Assembly (NCBI RefSeq): GCF_000296215.2
Contig: NZ_CP013949.1
Coordinates: forward strand, 6,627,501 to 6,691,500
Source of the DNA: Bradyrhizobium sp. CCGE-LA001
GTDB taxonomy: Bacteria; Pseudomonadota; Alphaproteobacteria; Rhizobiales; Xanthobacteraceae
Direction of reading: 5' to 3'
Length of the DNA: 64,000 nt
Each line of letters starts with the position of its first letter. The stretch's first letter is position 1. The notes under the pieces were generated by a model, which did no database searches, was not told where the DNA came from, and saw nothing but the letters and a program-made list of their open reading frames with translations. Positions 44,480 to 52,774 of the stretch are shown here, one piece after another. The position numbers and the translations under genes are program-made.

Positions 44480-45637
44480 ATGACGAGAATAGACCCCATA
44501 ATCTCTGCAAAGGATGATGAGATTATGGTCTATATTCACGAACTGCCGGGGTGGCCCGCCTTCAACTGGAACGTTCAAAGGATTGCCGATCGCCTGGCCG
44601 CCGTCCGACACAAGCAGGGGCGATTGCTGGGCCGTATGGAGCGGTTAGGTTTCCGGCTCAAAGCCGAGGCCACCCTCCAGACCCTCACCGAAGAAGTCGT
44701 GAAGTCGAGCGAGATTGAAGGCGAAGTCCTAGACCGTGACCAGGTCCGTTCGTCCATTGCCCGCCGTCTCGGGATGGATATCGGTGCGCTCGTCCCCGCC
44801 GACCGGCACGTTGAGGGCGTCGTGGAGATGATCCTCGACGCGACCGAGCACTACGCTGACGAGCTTACCGACGAAAGGCTGTTCGGTTGGCATGCCGCGC
44901 TCTTCCCCACCGGCCGAAGCGGCATGACCAAGATCGTTGTGGGCGCCTGGCGCACGGCGCAAGCCGGTCCGATGCAGGTGATCTCGGGCCCGATCGGGCG
45001 CGAGCGCGTCCATTACGAAGCTCCTCCCGCCGAGCGCCTTGCTCATGAGATGAAAGCGTTCCTGGAGTGGTTCAACGGCAACGCTGGTGGCATTGACCCG
45101 GTATTGAAAGCCGCCCTCGCGCACCTGTGGTTCGTGACGATCCATCCGTTCGAGGATGGTAACGGGCGCATCGCGCGTGCCATCGCTGACTTGGCGCTCG
45201 CACGCTCCGAACAGAGCGCGCAACGGTTCTACAGCATGTCTGCCCAGATCCGTCGCGAGCGAAATGACTACTACACCATTCTCGAACGGACTCAGAAAGG
45301 AGACCTCGACATCACCGACTGGTTGGCGTGGTTTCTTGATTGCCTCGATCGCGCCTTTGACGGCGCGGACGTCATCCTTGCCAGCATTCTCCGCAAGGCG
45401 AACTTCTGGGATTTGCATAATGCCCGCCAGCTCAATAAGCGCCAGCGGCTGGTGCTCAACCGCCTCTTGGATGGCTTCGAGGGCAAGCTGACCTCGTCGA
45501 AGTGGGCCAAGCTTACCAAAGTGTCGCAAGCCACCGCCTCCAGAGACATCGACGAACTTGTTGAGCACGGGATACTTCAGAAAGACGCTGCCGGCGGCAG
45601 GAGCACAAGCTATTCGCTTGTCGATGCGCAAACCTGA
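44480..45637 (+). CDS. Fic-family protein with N-terminal DUF4172
   Basis: A 385-residue Fic protein. The N-terminus contains the autoinhibitory motif VVKSSEIEGEVLD (S/T-x-x-x-E-G class). The Fic core has IHPFEDGNGRIARAIADLAL, the complete HPFx(D/E)GN(G/K)R catalytic motif. The C-terminus is a winged helix (LTSSKWAKLTKVSQATASRD, then IDELVEHGIL). It should transfer AMP or a related group to a target protein, with activity held back by its own helix. Start ATG 44480 or ATG 44525 (before YIHELPGWPAFNW) are both possible. It diverges from the cyclase gene and is followed 9 nt later by the membrane protein gene. Confidence 0.88.
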   Translation: MTRIDPIISAKDDEIMVYIHELPGWPAFNWNVQRIADRLAAVRHKQGRLLGRMERLGFRLKAEATLQTLTEEVVKSSEIEGEVLDRDQVRSSIARRLGMDIGALVPADRHVEGVVEMILDATEHYADELTDERLFGWHAALFPTGRSGMTKIVVGAWRTAQAGPMQVISGPIGRERVHYEAPPAERLAHEMKAFLEWFNGNAGGIDPVLKAALAHLWFVTIHPFEDGNGRIARAIADLALARSEQSAQRFYSMSAQIRRERNDYYTILERTQKGDLDITDWLAWFLDCLDRAFDGADVILASILRKANFWDLHNARQLNKRQRLVLNRLLDGFEGKLTSSKWAKLTKVSQATASRDIDELVEHGILQKDAAGGRSTSYSLVDAQT

Positions 45638-45646
45638 TGGGACATC

Positions 45647-46198
45647 ATGAAAGACGACCAGGAAGATGCATTCGAGAAAGTCCTCTCAACCCAACTTAGC
45701 CGCAACATCGACTTTGTTAGATTCGCGGAGACAAAGAACGCTGCCTTGCTGACGTTTTCCTCAGCATGGATCATCGGTTCTATAAACCTGCTGACCGGGC
45801 AGGCCACCCTACCTGCTGGATACGCTGTAGCCTTCTGTGTCGCCCTGCCCCTATTCGCCGCCGCCGGCCTTGTGTGCATTCTGTCGTTCGTTCCGCAGAT
45901 CTTAGACCGCTTTCATCAGCAAGATGACGACGACAAAAGCCTTCTCTATTGGGGACACGTCGCCGAGATACCGGTCGGGCGTTATCATGCGCGGGTAACG
46001 GAGCGCTATAAGCCGCAAGAGAACCACAGCGTCACCGAGCGTTACCTCGATGATCTATGTGTGCAGATATCGGTCAATGCTCGCATTGCTATGCGTAAGT
46101 TCACGATGTTCAACATTGCGGCTGGGTTCGTGTTCGCAGCAGTCTTGGTCCTTTCGCTGCCGCCAATCTGGTGGGGTATCCGACACTTGTTGCGCTAA
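45647..46198 (+). CDS. PycTM-like membrane effector (DUF5706-like)
   Basis: A 183-residue protein. The N-terminal helix (LSTQLSRNIDFVRFAETKNA) leads into two membrane helices (ALLTFSSAWIIGSINLLTG, AVAFCVALPLFAAAGLVCIL), then a soluble loop KSLLYWGHVAEIPVGRYHAR, the conserved YLDDLCVQISVNARIAMRKF and a last helix (IAAGFVFAAVLVLSLPPIWW). This order matches Pycsar TM effectors, which bind a cyclic pyrimidine nucleotide and damage the membrane. It is the first gene after Fic, with a 9-nt gap. If it answers the cyclase at 42676, the locus has two effectors. Confidence 0.75.
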   Translation: MKDDQEDAFEKVLSTQLSRNIDFVRFAETKNAALLTFSSAWIIGSINLLTGQATLPAGYAVAFCVALPLFAAAGLVCILSFVPQILDRFHQQDDDDKSLLYWGHVAEIPVGRYHARVTERYKPQENHSVTERYLDDLCVQISVNARIAMRKFTMFNIAAGFVFAAVLVLSLPPIWWGIRHLLR

Positions 46199-46370
46199 CC
46201 TCGCGTGGCGCGCCTTTAAAGCGCGAAGCCTCAGCATTGCTCAGCGACAATCCGCCCGGTCCGGTGCGTCGTTAGTGCTGAAGCTCATCGGAAGCACTGG
46301 CCCTGAGTTCTTCGGCAGAGATGTGTGTGTCCCTCGCATCTCACACATTGACGCATTCCGGCCTTGTCTA

Positions 46371-46411
46371 ATTGCGTCTCAAGCCGCACTTCGTTGCGCG
46401 TTCACAGGAGG
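46371..46411 (+). repeat. Relic of leader repeat (copy D)
   Basis: TTGCGTCTCAAGCC followed by CACT and CGTTGCGCGT, as at the 5' edge of copies B and C; the rest is missing. It marks another place where the leader-type segment was once present. Confidence 0.45.
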
Positions 46412-47262
46412 ATACATTCCCGGGTCACTACGCCCACGCACACCACAAGTTCATGCATATGCATCTCGCCCTGAGCGCCTGGGCTGCGGTGGAAAAGGGG
46501 GAAAAGCCCAATCGTGGTCGTTCTCTCCTTAACTTCAATTGTCTTTTCCCAAACGTGACAGGCTTTAGAAATCATGATTCAATTCAGTTGGATGATTCGT
46601 ACTGCGTTCCCGATCGCCACTTTCCGGGGTTACGCGGGCCATGCACACGCCCTTGACTTGCGATTCCGCGAGAGGCAGCATCCAGCCAATCTTTCCCTTC
46701 CCTCAAGCAGGGGCGGCGCCAGGATTTGGTGCAGCGTCGAACTGGCGGGGTGATCCTCGCTCGTTCCCAGCCAAAAGTCCGGCAGCCGAGCCAGTGATGA
46801 CGGCTTGTGCGTTTGGATCAGACGCTGTTCGGCGTCGAGCTTGTGCGTCGCCAGGCTGGCCCCGGCCATCCAAGCTTATTGATTTTCCTCACTGTTCGCC
46901 TTATGTTCATACAAGCAAGTCCCGGAGCGTCGGTGACGCGCCGGGAAATGTAGCTTTTTCTACCGCCCCAAAGGGGCGATCAATGATGGCGATGGTGCCA
47001 GAGATGGCAGCTCGCCAAGACCAACACGACCAACCAGACGATTTCATTCAGGTTGAGCGAGGCGGTCATTACGCGGCCGATGACATGGGACCAGTTATGG
47101 CCAAGGTCAAACCAACCCGCGACAAAGGTCATCCAATACAAGGGATGACCAAAACGGATTACCGTTCATCGGTATCGGTCCTTGTTGACACTCATGCGGA
47201 CAGCTCGTTTTCCTTGCAACGGGGCGAGCTGGACGGATCTGCAAGACCGGTAAACTGGGAGG

Positions 47263-47292
47263 CCCGTCGTTGTTAGCGCAACGACGGGTCTT
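47263..47292 (+). terminator. Probable intrinsic terminator
   Basis: CCCGTCGTT (47263-47271) and AACGACGGG (47280-47288) form a perfect 9-bp stem with an 8-nt loop, followed by TCTTCTT. The U-run is imperfect, so strength is uncertain. Confidence 0.5.
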
Positions 47293-47382
47293 CTTCCGAT
47301 CCGCAGCTCCTTTCTGTGGAGCTACTTCATGGCGATACTCCTTCGGTTAGATCCTCTCTCAACGTCACCGTTGCGCTCCAAT

Positions 47383-47414
47383 AAAAAAGCCGCACGCCCT
47401 TTCGAGCGGCGGCT
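47383..47414 (-). terminator. Probable intrinsic terminator on minus strand
   Basis: Read on the minus strand, AGCCGC pairs with GCGGCT and is followed by TTTTTT (47388-47383). It lies directly downstream of the tRNA-3'-like string at 47441-47417, as expected for the end of a tRNA transcription unit. Confidence 0.5.
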
Positions 47415-47416
47415 GT

Positions 47417-47441
47417 TCGGGGCCGACGGGATTCGAAAACC
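47417..47441 (-). other. tRNA 3'-end-like segment, candidate attachment-site remnant
   Basis: On the minus strand GGTTTTCGAATCCCGTCGGC followed by CCCGA resembles a T-arm half and acceptor 3' strand of a tRNA. No matching 5' half is nearby, so it could be the short tRNA copy left at one end of an integrated element. I found no second copy of this string in the window. Confidence 0.25.
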
Positions 47442-47947
47442 AGTTGCCGCACCACTTCGGCGGCGAGTCGCTCCATGAAGACGCGAGTTCAACGATACGC
47501 ATTTGCGAATCTCTGATTCGGACTCTGAGTGAAATGCTAGGTGCGCTGAATTTGAGTCGCAAGCTGAATCTTGACAAACCTGTTGAAGGAATCTGCGTCC
47601 CGATTCGAAGACGCTCGAGCCATTGTAATTGCTGCGGTTTTTTGCGTTATAACGCGCCGCTAGCCTCATCATCCCCTAGAGATTTGCACTACTTTCTTTC
47701 TTGCAATCATACGAATCGATTTCTTGAATCAGCGTGTCATGAGCTTTGGATTCCCGAAGGCTATCCTATGTCCGACGAAGCGTGCCGTCGTCGCCACCCT
47801 TCGACGAGCGAAGTGACACTCAGCAATCGTTGTCGCGCCGTATCCTGCTAAGTTGAAAGCAACCGCATGCCGGCAACGACCGGCACCAGAACGTTTTCGT
47901 CTCCCGGCCGGTCCTGCCCTCGCGGCAACCCCAACCTGGAGAATGCA

Positions 47948-48142
47948 ATGCCCGCAAAACCCAAAACTAAGAAACCGAGCCACGAGGCCTTCGTCATCAC
48001 CGGCGAAGGCGAGAGTGCGTTCTGGACCAAGATCGGCGCGGTCTGGCCGCATGACAACGCCAAGGGCTTCAACGTCGACCTGATCGCCCTACCCGTCAGC
48101 GGACGACTCGTCATCCGTGAGCGCAAGGCCGGCAGCGCCTGA
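47948..48142 (+). CDS. Small conserved plasmid protein (paralogue of 13160-13360)
   Basis: A 64-residue protein: HEAFVITGEGESAFWTKIGA, KGFNVDLIALPVSGRLVIRE. ATG 47948 follows GGAGA by 6 nt. It is homologous along its length to the 66-residue protein at 13160, but the DNA upstream is a different leader (CGTCTCCCGGCCGGTCCTGC). Duplicated small cargo; function unknown. Confidence 0.75.
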   Translation: MPAKPKTKKPSHEAFVITGEGESAFWTKIGAVWPHDNAKGFNVDLIALPVSGRLVIRERKAGSA

Positions 48143-48362
48143 CCGGCTCTATCGCCGGCGGCATGAGTTGCCGGCTCCGCGAAGTAGCCTTGTGCGATTC
48201 TTCCCAGAGCAGCGGTTAGGCACGCTGGCGTGGTGAGGGAAACCATCTCTAGAAACTCAGAAATGGTCGAAGCCCGTTGAGAGCTGATGACCCGCAACGT
48301 GCAATGCTATGCGCCCCGCACCGGCAACGGTGTGGGGCTTCCGTTATGCTTCGATGATGACG

Positions 48363-49505
48363 TCAACGGCGCTGAGCAATAAGGCTTTGCAAGGACTCGG
48401 CGAGTTGAACGTCTTTGGCACCCAGTACTACGACGGGCCCATTGGGTTTTTCCTGATACCTGAAGTGGAAGCCGTATCGCTCGCCGAACTTCCCTATCAG
48501 ATTGAGGCGGCGCTTGAGGAACGTTTTGACTAGCACCCCCGCAGCCTGCTTGGTGTGCCTCCCTTCGAACAGGCGAAACTCCTCGTTATTCCAAGCCAGA
48601 ACATCGCTCGTCGATAGAACATCATGAAAGTCATAAAAACATTTGTCCCGCCAGTTGTAGACCGCGGAATTGATCTGGGACGAAATCAACCTCGAAGCTA
48701 CGCCGACAAATGCGCGACGTTGGGCGCTGTCGGCCTGGTCCTTCACGTAAGAAATGATCCGAGGCAGGCCATCCTTGATTCTATCTGACCTGAGCGCACC
48801 AAGAAATGCAGCGCGTCGCACCTCCCGACTGGAATGATCAAGGTACTTTAAAAGCCAATTGAAAGCGTCCCGGTCGTCTCCATAAAACACATTGAGGGCG
48901 CGGACGGCGGCAAGAGTGACAGTCGGATCGCTCTCATACCCTGAGAGAATGTCGAATATGAAAAGCTTGTGGTCCCGAGAATGCTCAGTGGTTACCTTCA
49001 TGAACAGGAGAATATTCATGCGGACCGTGGGGTCTCTGCTCCTGTCAAACAGCGCTCGCGCAATCATCGCGCCGCGATCGGATGCTTTGTCTTGCAGGAA
49101 CTCCTCAACCCGGATGATGACGTTTGCCCAATAGTCAATGGAGAGCCTATCGACAACCTCGAGTTCGTCCGGGTGCTCTTGAAAGTATCGCTCCTGGGTC
49201 AATCGGTGAGAAAATAGAGAATCGTCAGTGTCGGCCCCGTCGAATATGGGATCATCGACCTCCCACCTGACGTTGACACCGTAACAACCACGAAGGTCCG
49301 AGCCCGAGAAGTTGAAGCCACGCAGATCGCAATTCGAAAAGTCGACCTCACCGAGATCCAGATTCTGAAAATCCTCGGCCGGATCAAGGCCGCAGAATTT
49401 AGCCTGGGTGACGAAGTTAGTGTCTTCAAGGTCGAGAAGTTGCGGAATCCGCTTGAGATATTCCCGGCTTATCGGATCATCTGTGTAATCCGTCGTCTTC
49501 AACAA
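48363..49505 (-). CDS. Pentapeptide/HEAT-like repeat protein
   Basis: A 380-residue protein. Residues about 45-75 contain pentapeptide-like repeats (FQNLDLGEVDFSNCDLRGFN, FSGSDLRGCYG). Residues about 125-290 look like alpha-helical HEAT-type repeats (DPTVRMNILLFMKVTTEHSR, DPTVTLAAVRALNVFYGDDR, SREVRRAAFLGALRSDRIKD). No enzyme motif is visible. The only start near the frame opening is TTG 49505. It overlaps the upstream gene by 29 bp, so the two form an operon. It may be a sensor or scaffold; function unknown. Confidence 0.65.
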   Translation of the reverse strand: MLKTTDYTDDPISREYLKRIPQLLDLEDTNFVTQAKFCGLDPAEDFQNLDLGEVDFSNCDLRGFNFSGSDLRGCYGVNVRWEVDDPIFDGADTDDSLFSHRLTQERYFQEHPDELEVVDRLSIDYWANVIIRVEEFLQDKASDRGAMIARALFDRSRDPTVRMNILLFMKVTTEHSRDHKLFIFDILSGYESDPTVTLAAVRALNVFYGDDRDAFNWLLKYLDHSSREVRRAAFLGALRSDRIKDGLPRIISYVKDQADSAQRRAFVGVASRLISSQINSAVYNWRDKCFYDFHDVLSTSDVLAWNNEEFRLFEGRHTKQAAGVLVKTFLKRRLNLIGKFGERYGFHFRYQEKPNGPVVVLGAKDVQLAESLQSLIAQRR

Positions 49506-50232
49506 TTATCTCCGAGACTGAAAAAGTGAGGATGCCGCCGTTGCTCGCGTTGTGAGCTAAGGCCTTCCCAATGAGCGCATTGAGCATCTTCTCATGGTTC
49601 TTACTCTTGAAGCTGAACTTGCTCAGTTTGCTCGCGGGCGTAATCCGTACATCGCGCTTTCGCGCAAATGCAGCCAACTTGACCGCCAGCATGTTCGCCC
49701 CCGGCAGTGCTCTTATCTTGCAGAGCACGTCATCGTTCAAGTATGTGTCCCCCAAAGTCTTGCTTCCGTCACCGGGCTCTGAAATTTCCCACCTCAAATT
49801 GCCACGCGCCTTCACTCTGAGCAGACTGTAAGTCTGCTGCGAACTTACAGACTCGGTAGTCTTCGAAGCGACGCTCGCAGAGGCCTTCGCGCTCAATGAT
49901 CCGCTGGGTTGACTACTGACGTTCAGTTCCGCGGCGCCACCAGCCTCGGCTTGCTTGGTTCGTTCGCTCGTGAGCTTGTGCTCGACGGAAACGTCGTTCG
50001 GCTTCATCGGCTCGCCGTGGCGGCTCTTGGGAACCACCTCGAATCCATCCAGATCGAGAGAAAGGTTTGCGCGGTTTAGTTCGACAATGAACTCGAGGCA
50101 CTCGTCAGCGGCCAGCGTAACGCTGTCAATGCGGAGCTCGACCCGGACCTCTCTGTTTTCTGGCTCGTTGCCGTTCTGGACACGCGTGATGACCTCAATA
50201 AGGTCAGGTAGCGCGTTTTGGTCATTCGCCAT
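49477..50232 (-). CDS. Uncharacterised partner protein
   Basis: A 251-residue soluble protein starting MANDQNALPDLIEVITRVQN. The middle is Ser/Ala-rich (ELNVSSQPSGSLSAKASASV), and the N- and C-terminal parts are beta-rich (REVRVELRIDSVTLAADECL; LTFSVSEIIVEDDG). No family recognised. The start ATG 50232 follows AGGGGC; the 3' end overlaps the pentapeptide/HEAT-like gene by 29 bp, so they are a functional pair. There is no signal peptide. Confidence 0.6.
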   Translation of the reverse strand: MANDQNALPDLIEVITRVQNGNEPENREVRVELRIDSVTLAADECLEFIVELNRANLSLDLDGFEVVPKSRHGEPMKPNDVSVEHKLTSERTKQAEAGGAAELNVSSQPSGSLSAKASASVASKTTESVSSQQTYSLLRVKARGNLRWEISEPGDGSKTLGDTYLNDDVLCKIRALPGANMLAVKLAAFARKRDVRITPASKLSKFSFKSKNHEKMLNALIGKALAHNASNGGILTFSVSEIIVEDDGLHR

Positions 50233-50695
50233 TCTTGCCCCTCCCGCGCCCACTCAACCGTGGCGCGAGACGCCGTGCAATAAAAAAGGTGCATCGTGCG
50301 CGCCCTTTTTGGGGGATATTGGGACCGACTTTCGTTTAGGTTCAACCGCTTCGCCAAATCCCGCCTTGCCTAACCGGCGCAAGTTGTCACTCGGCGCGTC
50401 GGCACGCCGACCAGGCTCTACGCGCATCGCGCGCCGGGCCAAGAGTTCCCGGCCTCCGGTCACGATCCCTCGCGCGAAGAGCTAAGGGGCGCCGCCCCTG
50501 GCACCTGCAAGGGACCGCGTGAAGATCACGCTCGGCCGCAGCCGTTTCCCCGGTCTTCCGCGCTTACGCTTGTGCAGACCGGGAGATACCCCTCGGGCCG
50601 CGTCCGCCCTTGCACTTGCCTCCCCGGTCTCGCCGACGGGCAGAGGTTCAGCGCGGATTTGCGCTGAAACCTCAAACCCTAGGAAAGAGACCAAG
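50233..50695. other. Intergenic leader of the ParB-like gene
   Basis: About 460 bp with no supported gene. Close to the ParB-like start TTCAGCGC (50647-50654) and GCGCTGAA (50661-50668) form a hairpin, and the ribosome site AGGAAAGAGA follows at 50681-50690. The stretch is GC-rich with several C/G-rich blocks, like the leader repeats in style but not in sequence. Promoter position not identified. Confidence 0.4.
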
Positions 50696-52594
50696 ATGAC
50701 CAAGAAAACCCAACCCAAGAGTGGCAGCGAGATTTTCGTACCGCTTAACATGCTGAAGAAGTCGCCCCGCAACGTGCGGAAGACCAATCACACCCCGGCG
50801 GAGATTGAAGGCTTGGCGGCGAGCATCGCGGCCAACGGCATGCTGCAGAACCTCGTGGTGGAGCCGGAGCGCGACGGCAATGGCAAGGAGACCGGCCGTT
50901 ACTTCGTCACCATCGGCGAAGGCCGCAGACTGGCACAGTTGCTGCGGGCCAAGCGTAAGCAAATCAGGAAGGACGAGCCCATCCGCTGCGTGCTCGATAC
51001 CGAGCATGACGCCCACGAGATCAGCCTCGCCGAGAACGTCATCCGTTCGCCGATGCATCCCGCCGATGAATTCGAGGCGTTCGCGCTGCTCCACACCGAG
51101 AAAGGGATGGCGGCGGACGACATCGCGGCGCGGTTCGAGGTGACCCCGGCGGTGGTGAGGCAGCGGCTGAAGCTGGCGGCGGTCAGCCCGGCGCTCATGG
51201 CAGTCTACCGCGAAGGCGGCATGAGCCTTGAGCAGGTGATGGCGTTCACCCTCACCGACGACCATGCGCGGCAGCAGGAGGTCTGGCAGGGCCTCGGCTG
51301 GGACAAGGGGGCCGAGGCGATCCGCCGGGCGCTGACCGAGGGCCAGGTGGACGCGAACGACCGACGCGCGCGGTTCGTCGGCGCCGAAGCTTATGTGGAG
51401 GCCGGGGGCGTCATCACCCGCGACCTGTTCGCCGACGAGAACGGCGGGTACTTCGCCGACCCGGCGCTGCTCGACCGGCTGGTGCTGGCCAAGCTAGAGC
51501 AGGAAGCGCAGGCGGTGCGCGCGGAAGGCTGGGCGTGGGTATTGGTCACGCCCGAGTTCGACTTCCGCGCCACCAGCGCCATGCGCCGGGTCTACCCCAC
51601 CGAGCCGGACATCCCCGCCAAGGCGCAGCGCAAGCTGGAGAAGCTGGCGGCGGAGTACGACGAACTGGCCGCCGTCGCCGAGAACGAGGAGATGACCGAA
51701 GCCATGCAGACGCGGCTCGACCAGCTTGAAACCGAGATGGAGGCCTTGAAGGGCCAGCCGGTCTACGACCCGGCCGACATGGCGGCGGGCGGCGCGCTCG
51801 TGTCGCTCGGCTACGAGGGCGGCGTGCGGGTGGAGCGCGGGTTCATCTGCAAGGAGGATGAGGCACCCGTTGCACAGCGGCGCGAGGGCGGCTCCGAAGC
51901 CGAGCCGGAAGCCGTTGAGCCGGGAAGCGCCCTACCCGACCGGCTGCTCGCGCAACTGACCGCCCAGCGCACGGCGGCGTTGCGGGAGGCGGTGGCGCAG
52001 CGCCCGGACATCGCGTTCATCGCGGTGGTGCATGCGTTCGTCGCATCCACGTTCTACTTCGGCAACCGCGTGTCGTGCCTCGATGTTACCGTGCGCACGG
52101 TCTACCTGTCGGGACATGCGGCAGGGATTGATGAAAGCCCGCAGGGGCGCGCGTGCAGTGATCGGCAGGCCGAGCTTGCCAAAGCGTTGCCCACCGATGT
52201 GCAGGACCTGTGGGATACCTTGCTGGGGTTCACGCAGGAGCAGTTGATGCGTCTCTTGGCGCATTGCACGGCGCTTACCCTTGATGCGGTGGTCCGTCCG
52301 GGTGCAGGGTCATCTTCAACCTTGAAACATGCCGAGGCACTGTCTCAGGCGGTCTCGCTGGACATGGCGGCGCACTGGCAGCCTACCGCCGCCAACTATC
52401 TCGGGCAGGTCACCAAGGCGGTTATCGTCGAGGCGCTGCGTGAGGGCGTGTCGGAGGAAGCGGCCGCACAGCTGGCGGAGTTGAAGAAGCCCGCGATGGC
52501 CGAGGCCGCCGAGCGGTTGCTAACGGATAAGTGTTGGCTGCCGGAGGTGCTGCGACCGCTGTATCCTGCAAAGCCCGAAGGACTGGCCGCCTAG
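50696..52594 (+). CDS. ParB/RepB/Spo0J-like nuclease-family protein
   Basis: A 632-residue plasmid-type ParB-like protein. The N-terminal ParB domain has IFVPLNMLKKSPRNVRKTNH, GMLQNLVVEPER, YFVTIGEGRRLAQLLRAKRK and ISLAENVIRSPMHPADEFEA (the GExRR and ENxxR boxes). An HTH follows (ADDIAARFEVTPAVVRQRLK). A long C-terminal part includes coiled-coil (KAQRKLEKLAAEYDELAAVA). Large ParB proteins of this kind sit beside transfer regions in alphaproteobacterial ICEs and plasmids. ATG 50696 has a strong AGGAAAGAGA. No parA lies beside it, so segregation alone is doubtful. Confidence 0.85.
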   Translation: MTKKTQPKSGSEIFVPLNMLKKSPRNVRKTNHTPAEIEGLAASIAANGMLQNLVVEPERDGNGKETGRYFVTIGEGRRLAQLLRAKRKQIRKDEPIRCVLDTEHDAHEISLAENVIRSPMHPADEFEAFALLHTEKGMAADDIAARFEVTPAVVRQRLKLAAVSPALMAVYREGGMSLEQVMAFTLTDDHARQQEVWQGLGWDKGAEAIRRALTEGQVDANDRRARFVGAEAYVEAGGVITRDLFADENGGYFADPALLDRLVLAKLEQEAQAVRAEGWAWVLVTPEFDFRATSAMRRVYPTEPDIPAKAQRKLEKLAAEYDELAAVAENEEMTEAMQTRLDQLETEMEALKGQPVYDPADMAAGGALVSLGYEGGVRVERGFICKEDEAPVAQRREGGSEAEPEAVEPGSALPDRLLAQLTAQRTAALREAVAQRPDIAFIAVVHAFVASTFYFGNRVSCLDVTVRTVYLSGHAAGIDESPQGRACSDRQAELAKALPTDVQDLWDTLLGFTQEQLMRLLAHCTALTLDAVVRPGAGSSSTLKHAEALSQAVSLDMAAHWQPTAANYLGQVTKAVIVEALREGVSEEAAAQLAELKKPAMAEAAERLLTDKCWLPEVLRPLYPAKPEGLAA

Positions 52595-52613
52595 GTACCG
52601 CATTATATTCAAC

Positions 52614-52646
52614 AAGCCGGGCCGCAATGCAGCCCGGCTTGCTTTT
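52614..52646 (+). terminator. Intrinsic terminator after ParB-like gene
   Basis: AAGCCGGGC (52614-52622) and GCCCGGCTT (52632-52640) form a perfect 9-bp stem with a 9-nt loop, followed by GCTTTT. It lies 20 bp after the ParB-like stop. Confidence 0.8.
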
Positions 52647-52774
52647 ACGCGGTGCATTCTGAGCGTCTCCGCAGACCATCGGCTTTGCTCGACCATGCCC
52701 GCTTTCCACTCACACTCAGAACGTGTATAATGAGGCATTTAATGAAGTACGTCCTTCGCTCATTTTGAAGGATT

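Larger units (their letters stand above)
46199..47947. other. Long region without a supported gene
   Basis: About 1.7 kb after the membrane effector. It contains a 40-bp relic of the leader repeat (46371-46411), two hairpins (47263-47288 and 47383-47414) and a tRNA-3'-like string (47417-47441). Open frames at 46641-47276 and 47444-47851 show no domain and no ribosome site, so I do not call them. The right end provides the leader of the gene at 47948. Confidence 0.4.

Noticed and set aside
46641..47276. Plus-strand open frame of 211 codons
   Set aside because: Skewed composition, no domain, no ribosome site, and a terminator-like hairpin at its end does not prove a gene.
47417..47500. tmRNA-like GGGGCCGACGGGATTCGA on the plus strand
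   Set aside because: It superficially resembles a tmRNA 5' end, but no tag frame or 3' half follows; the minus-strand tRNA-3' reading fits better.
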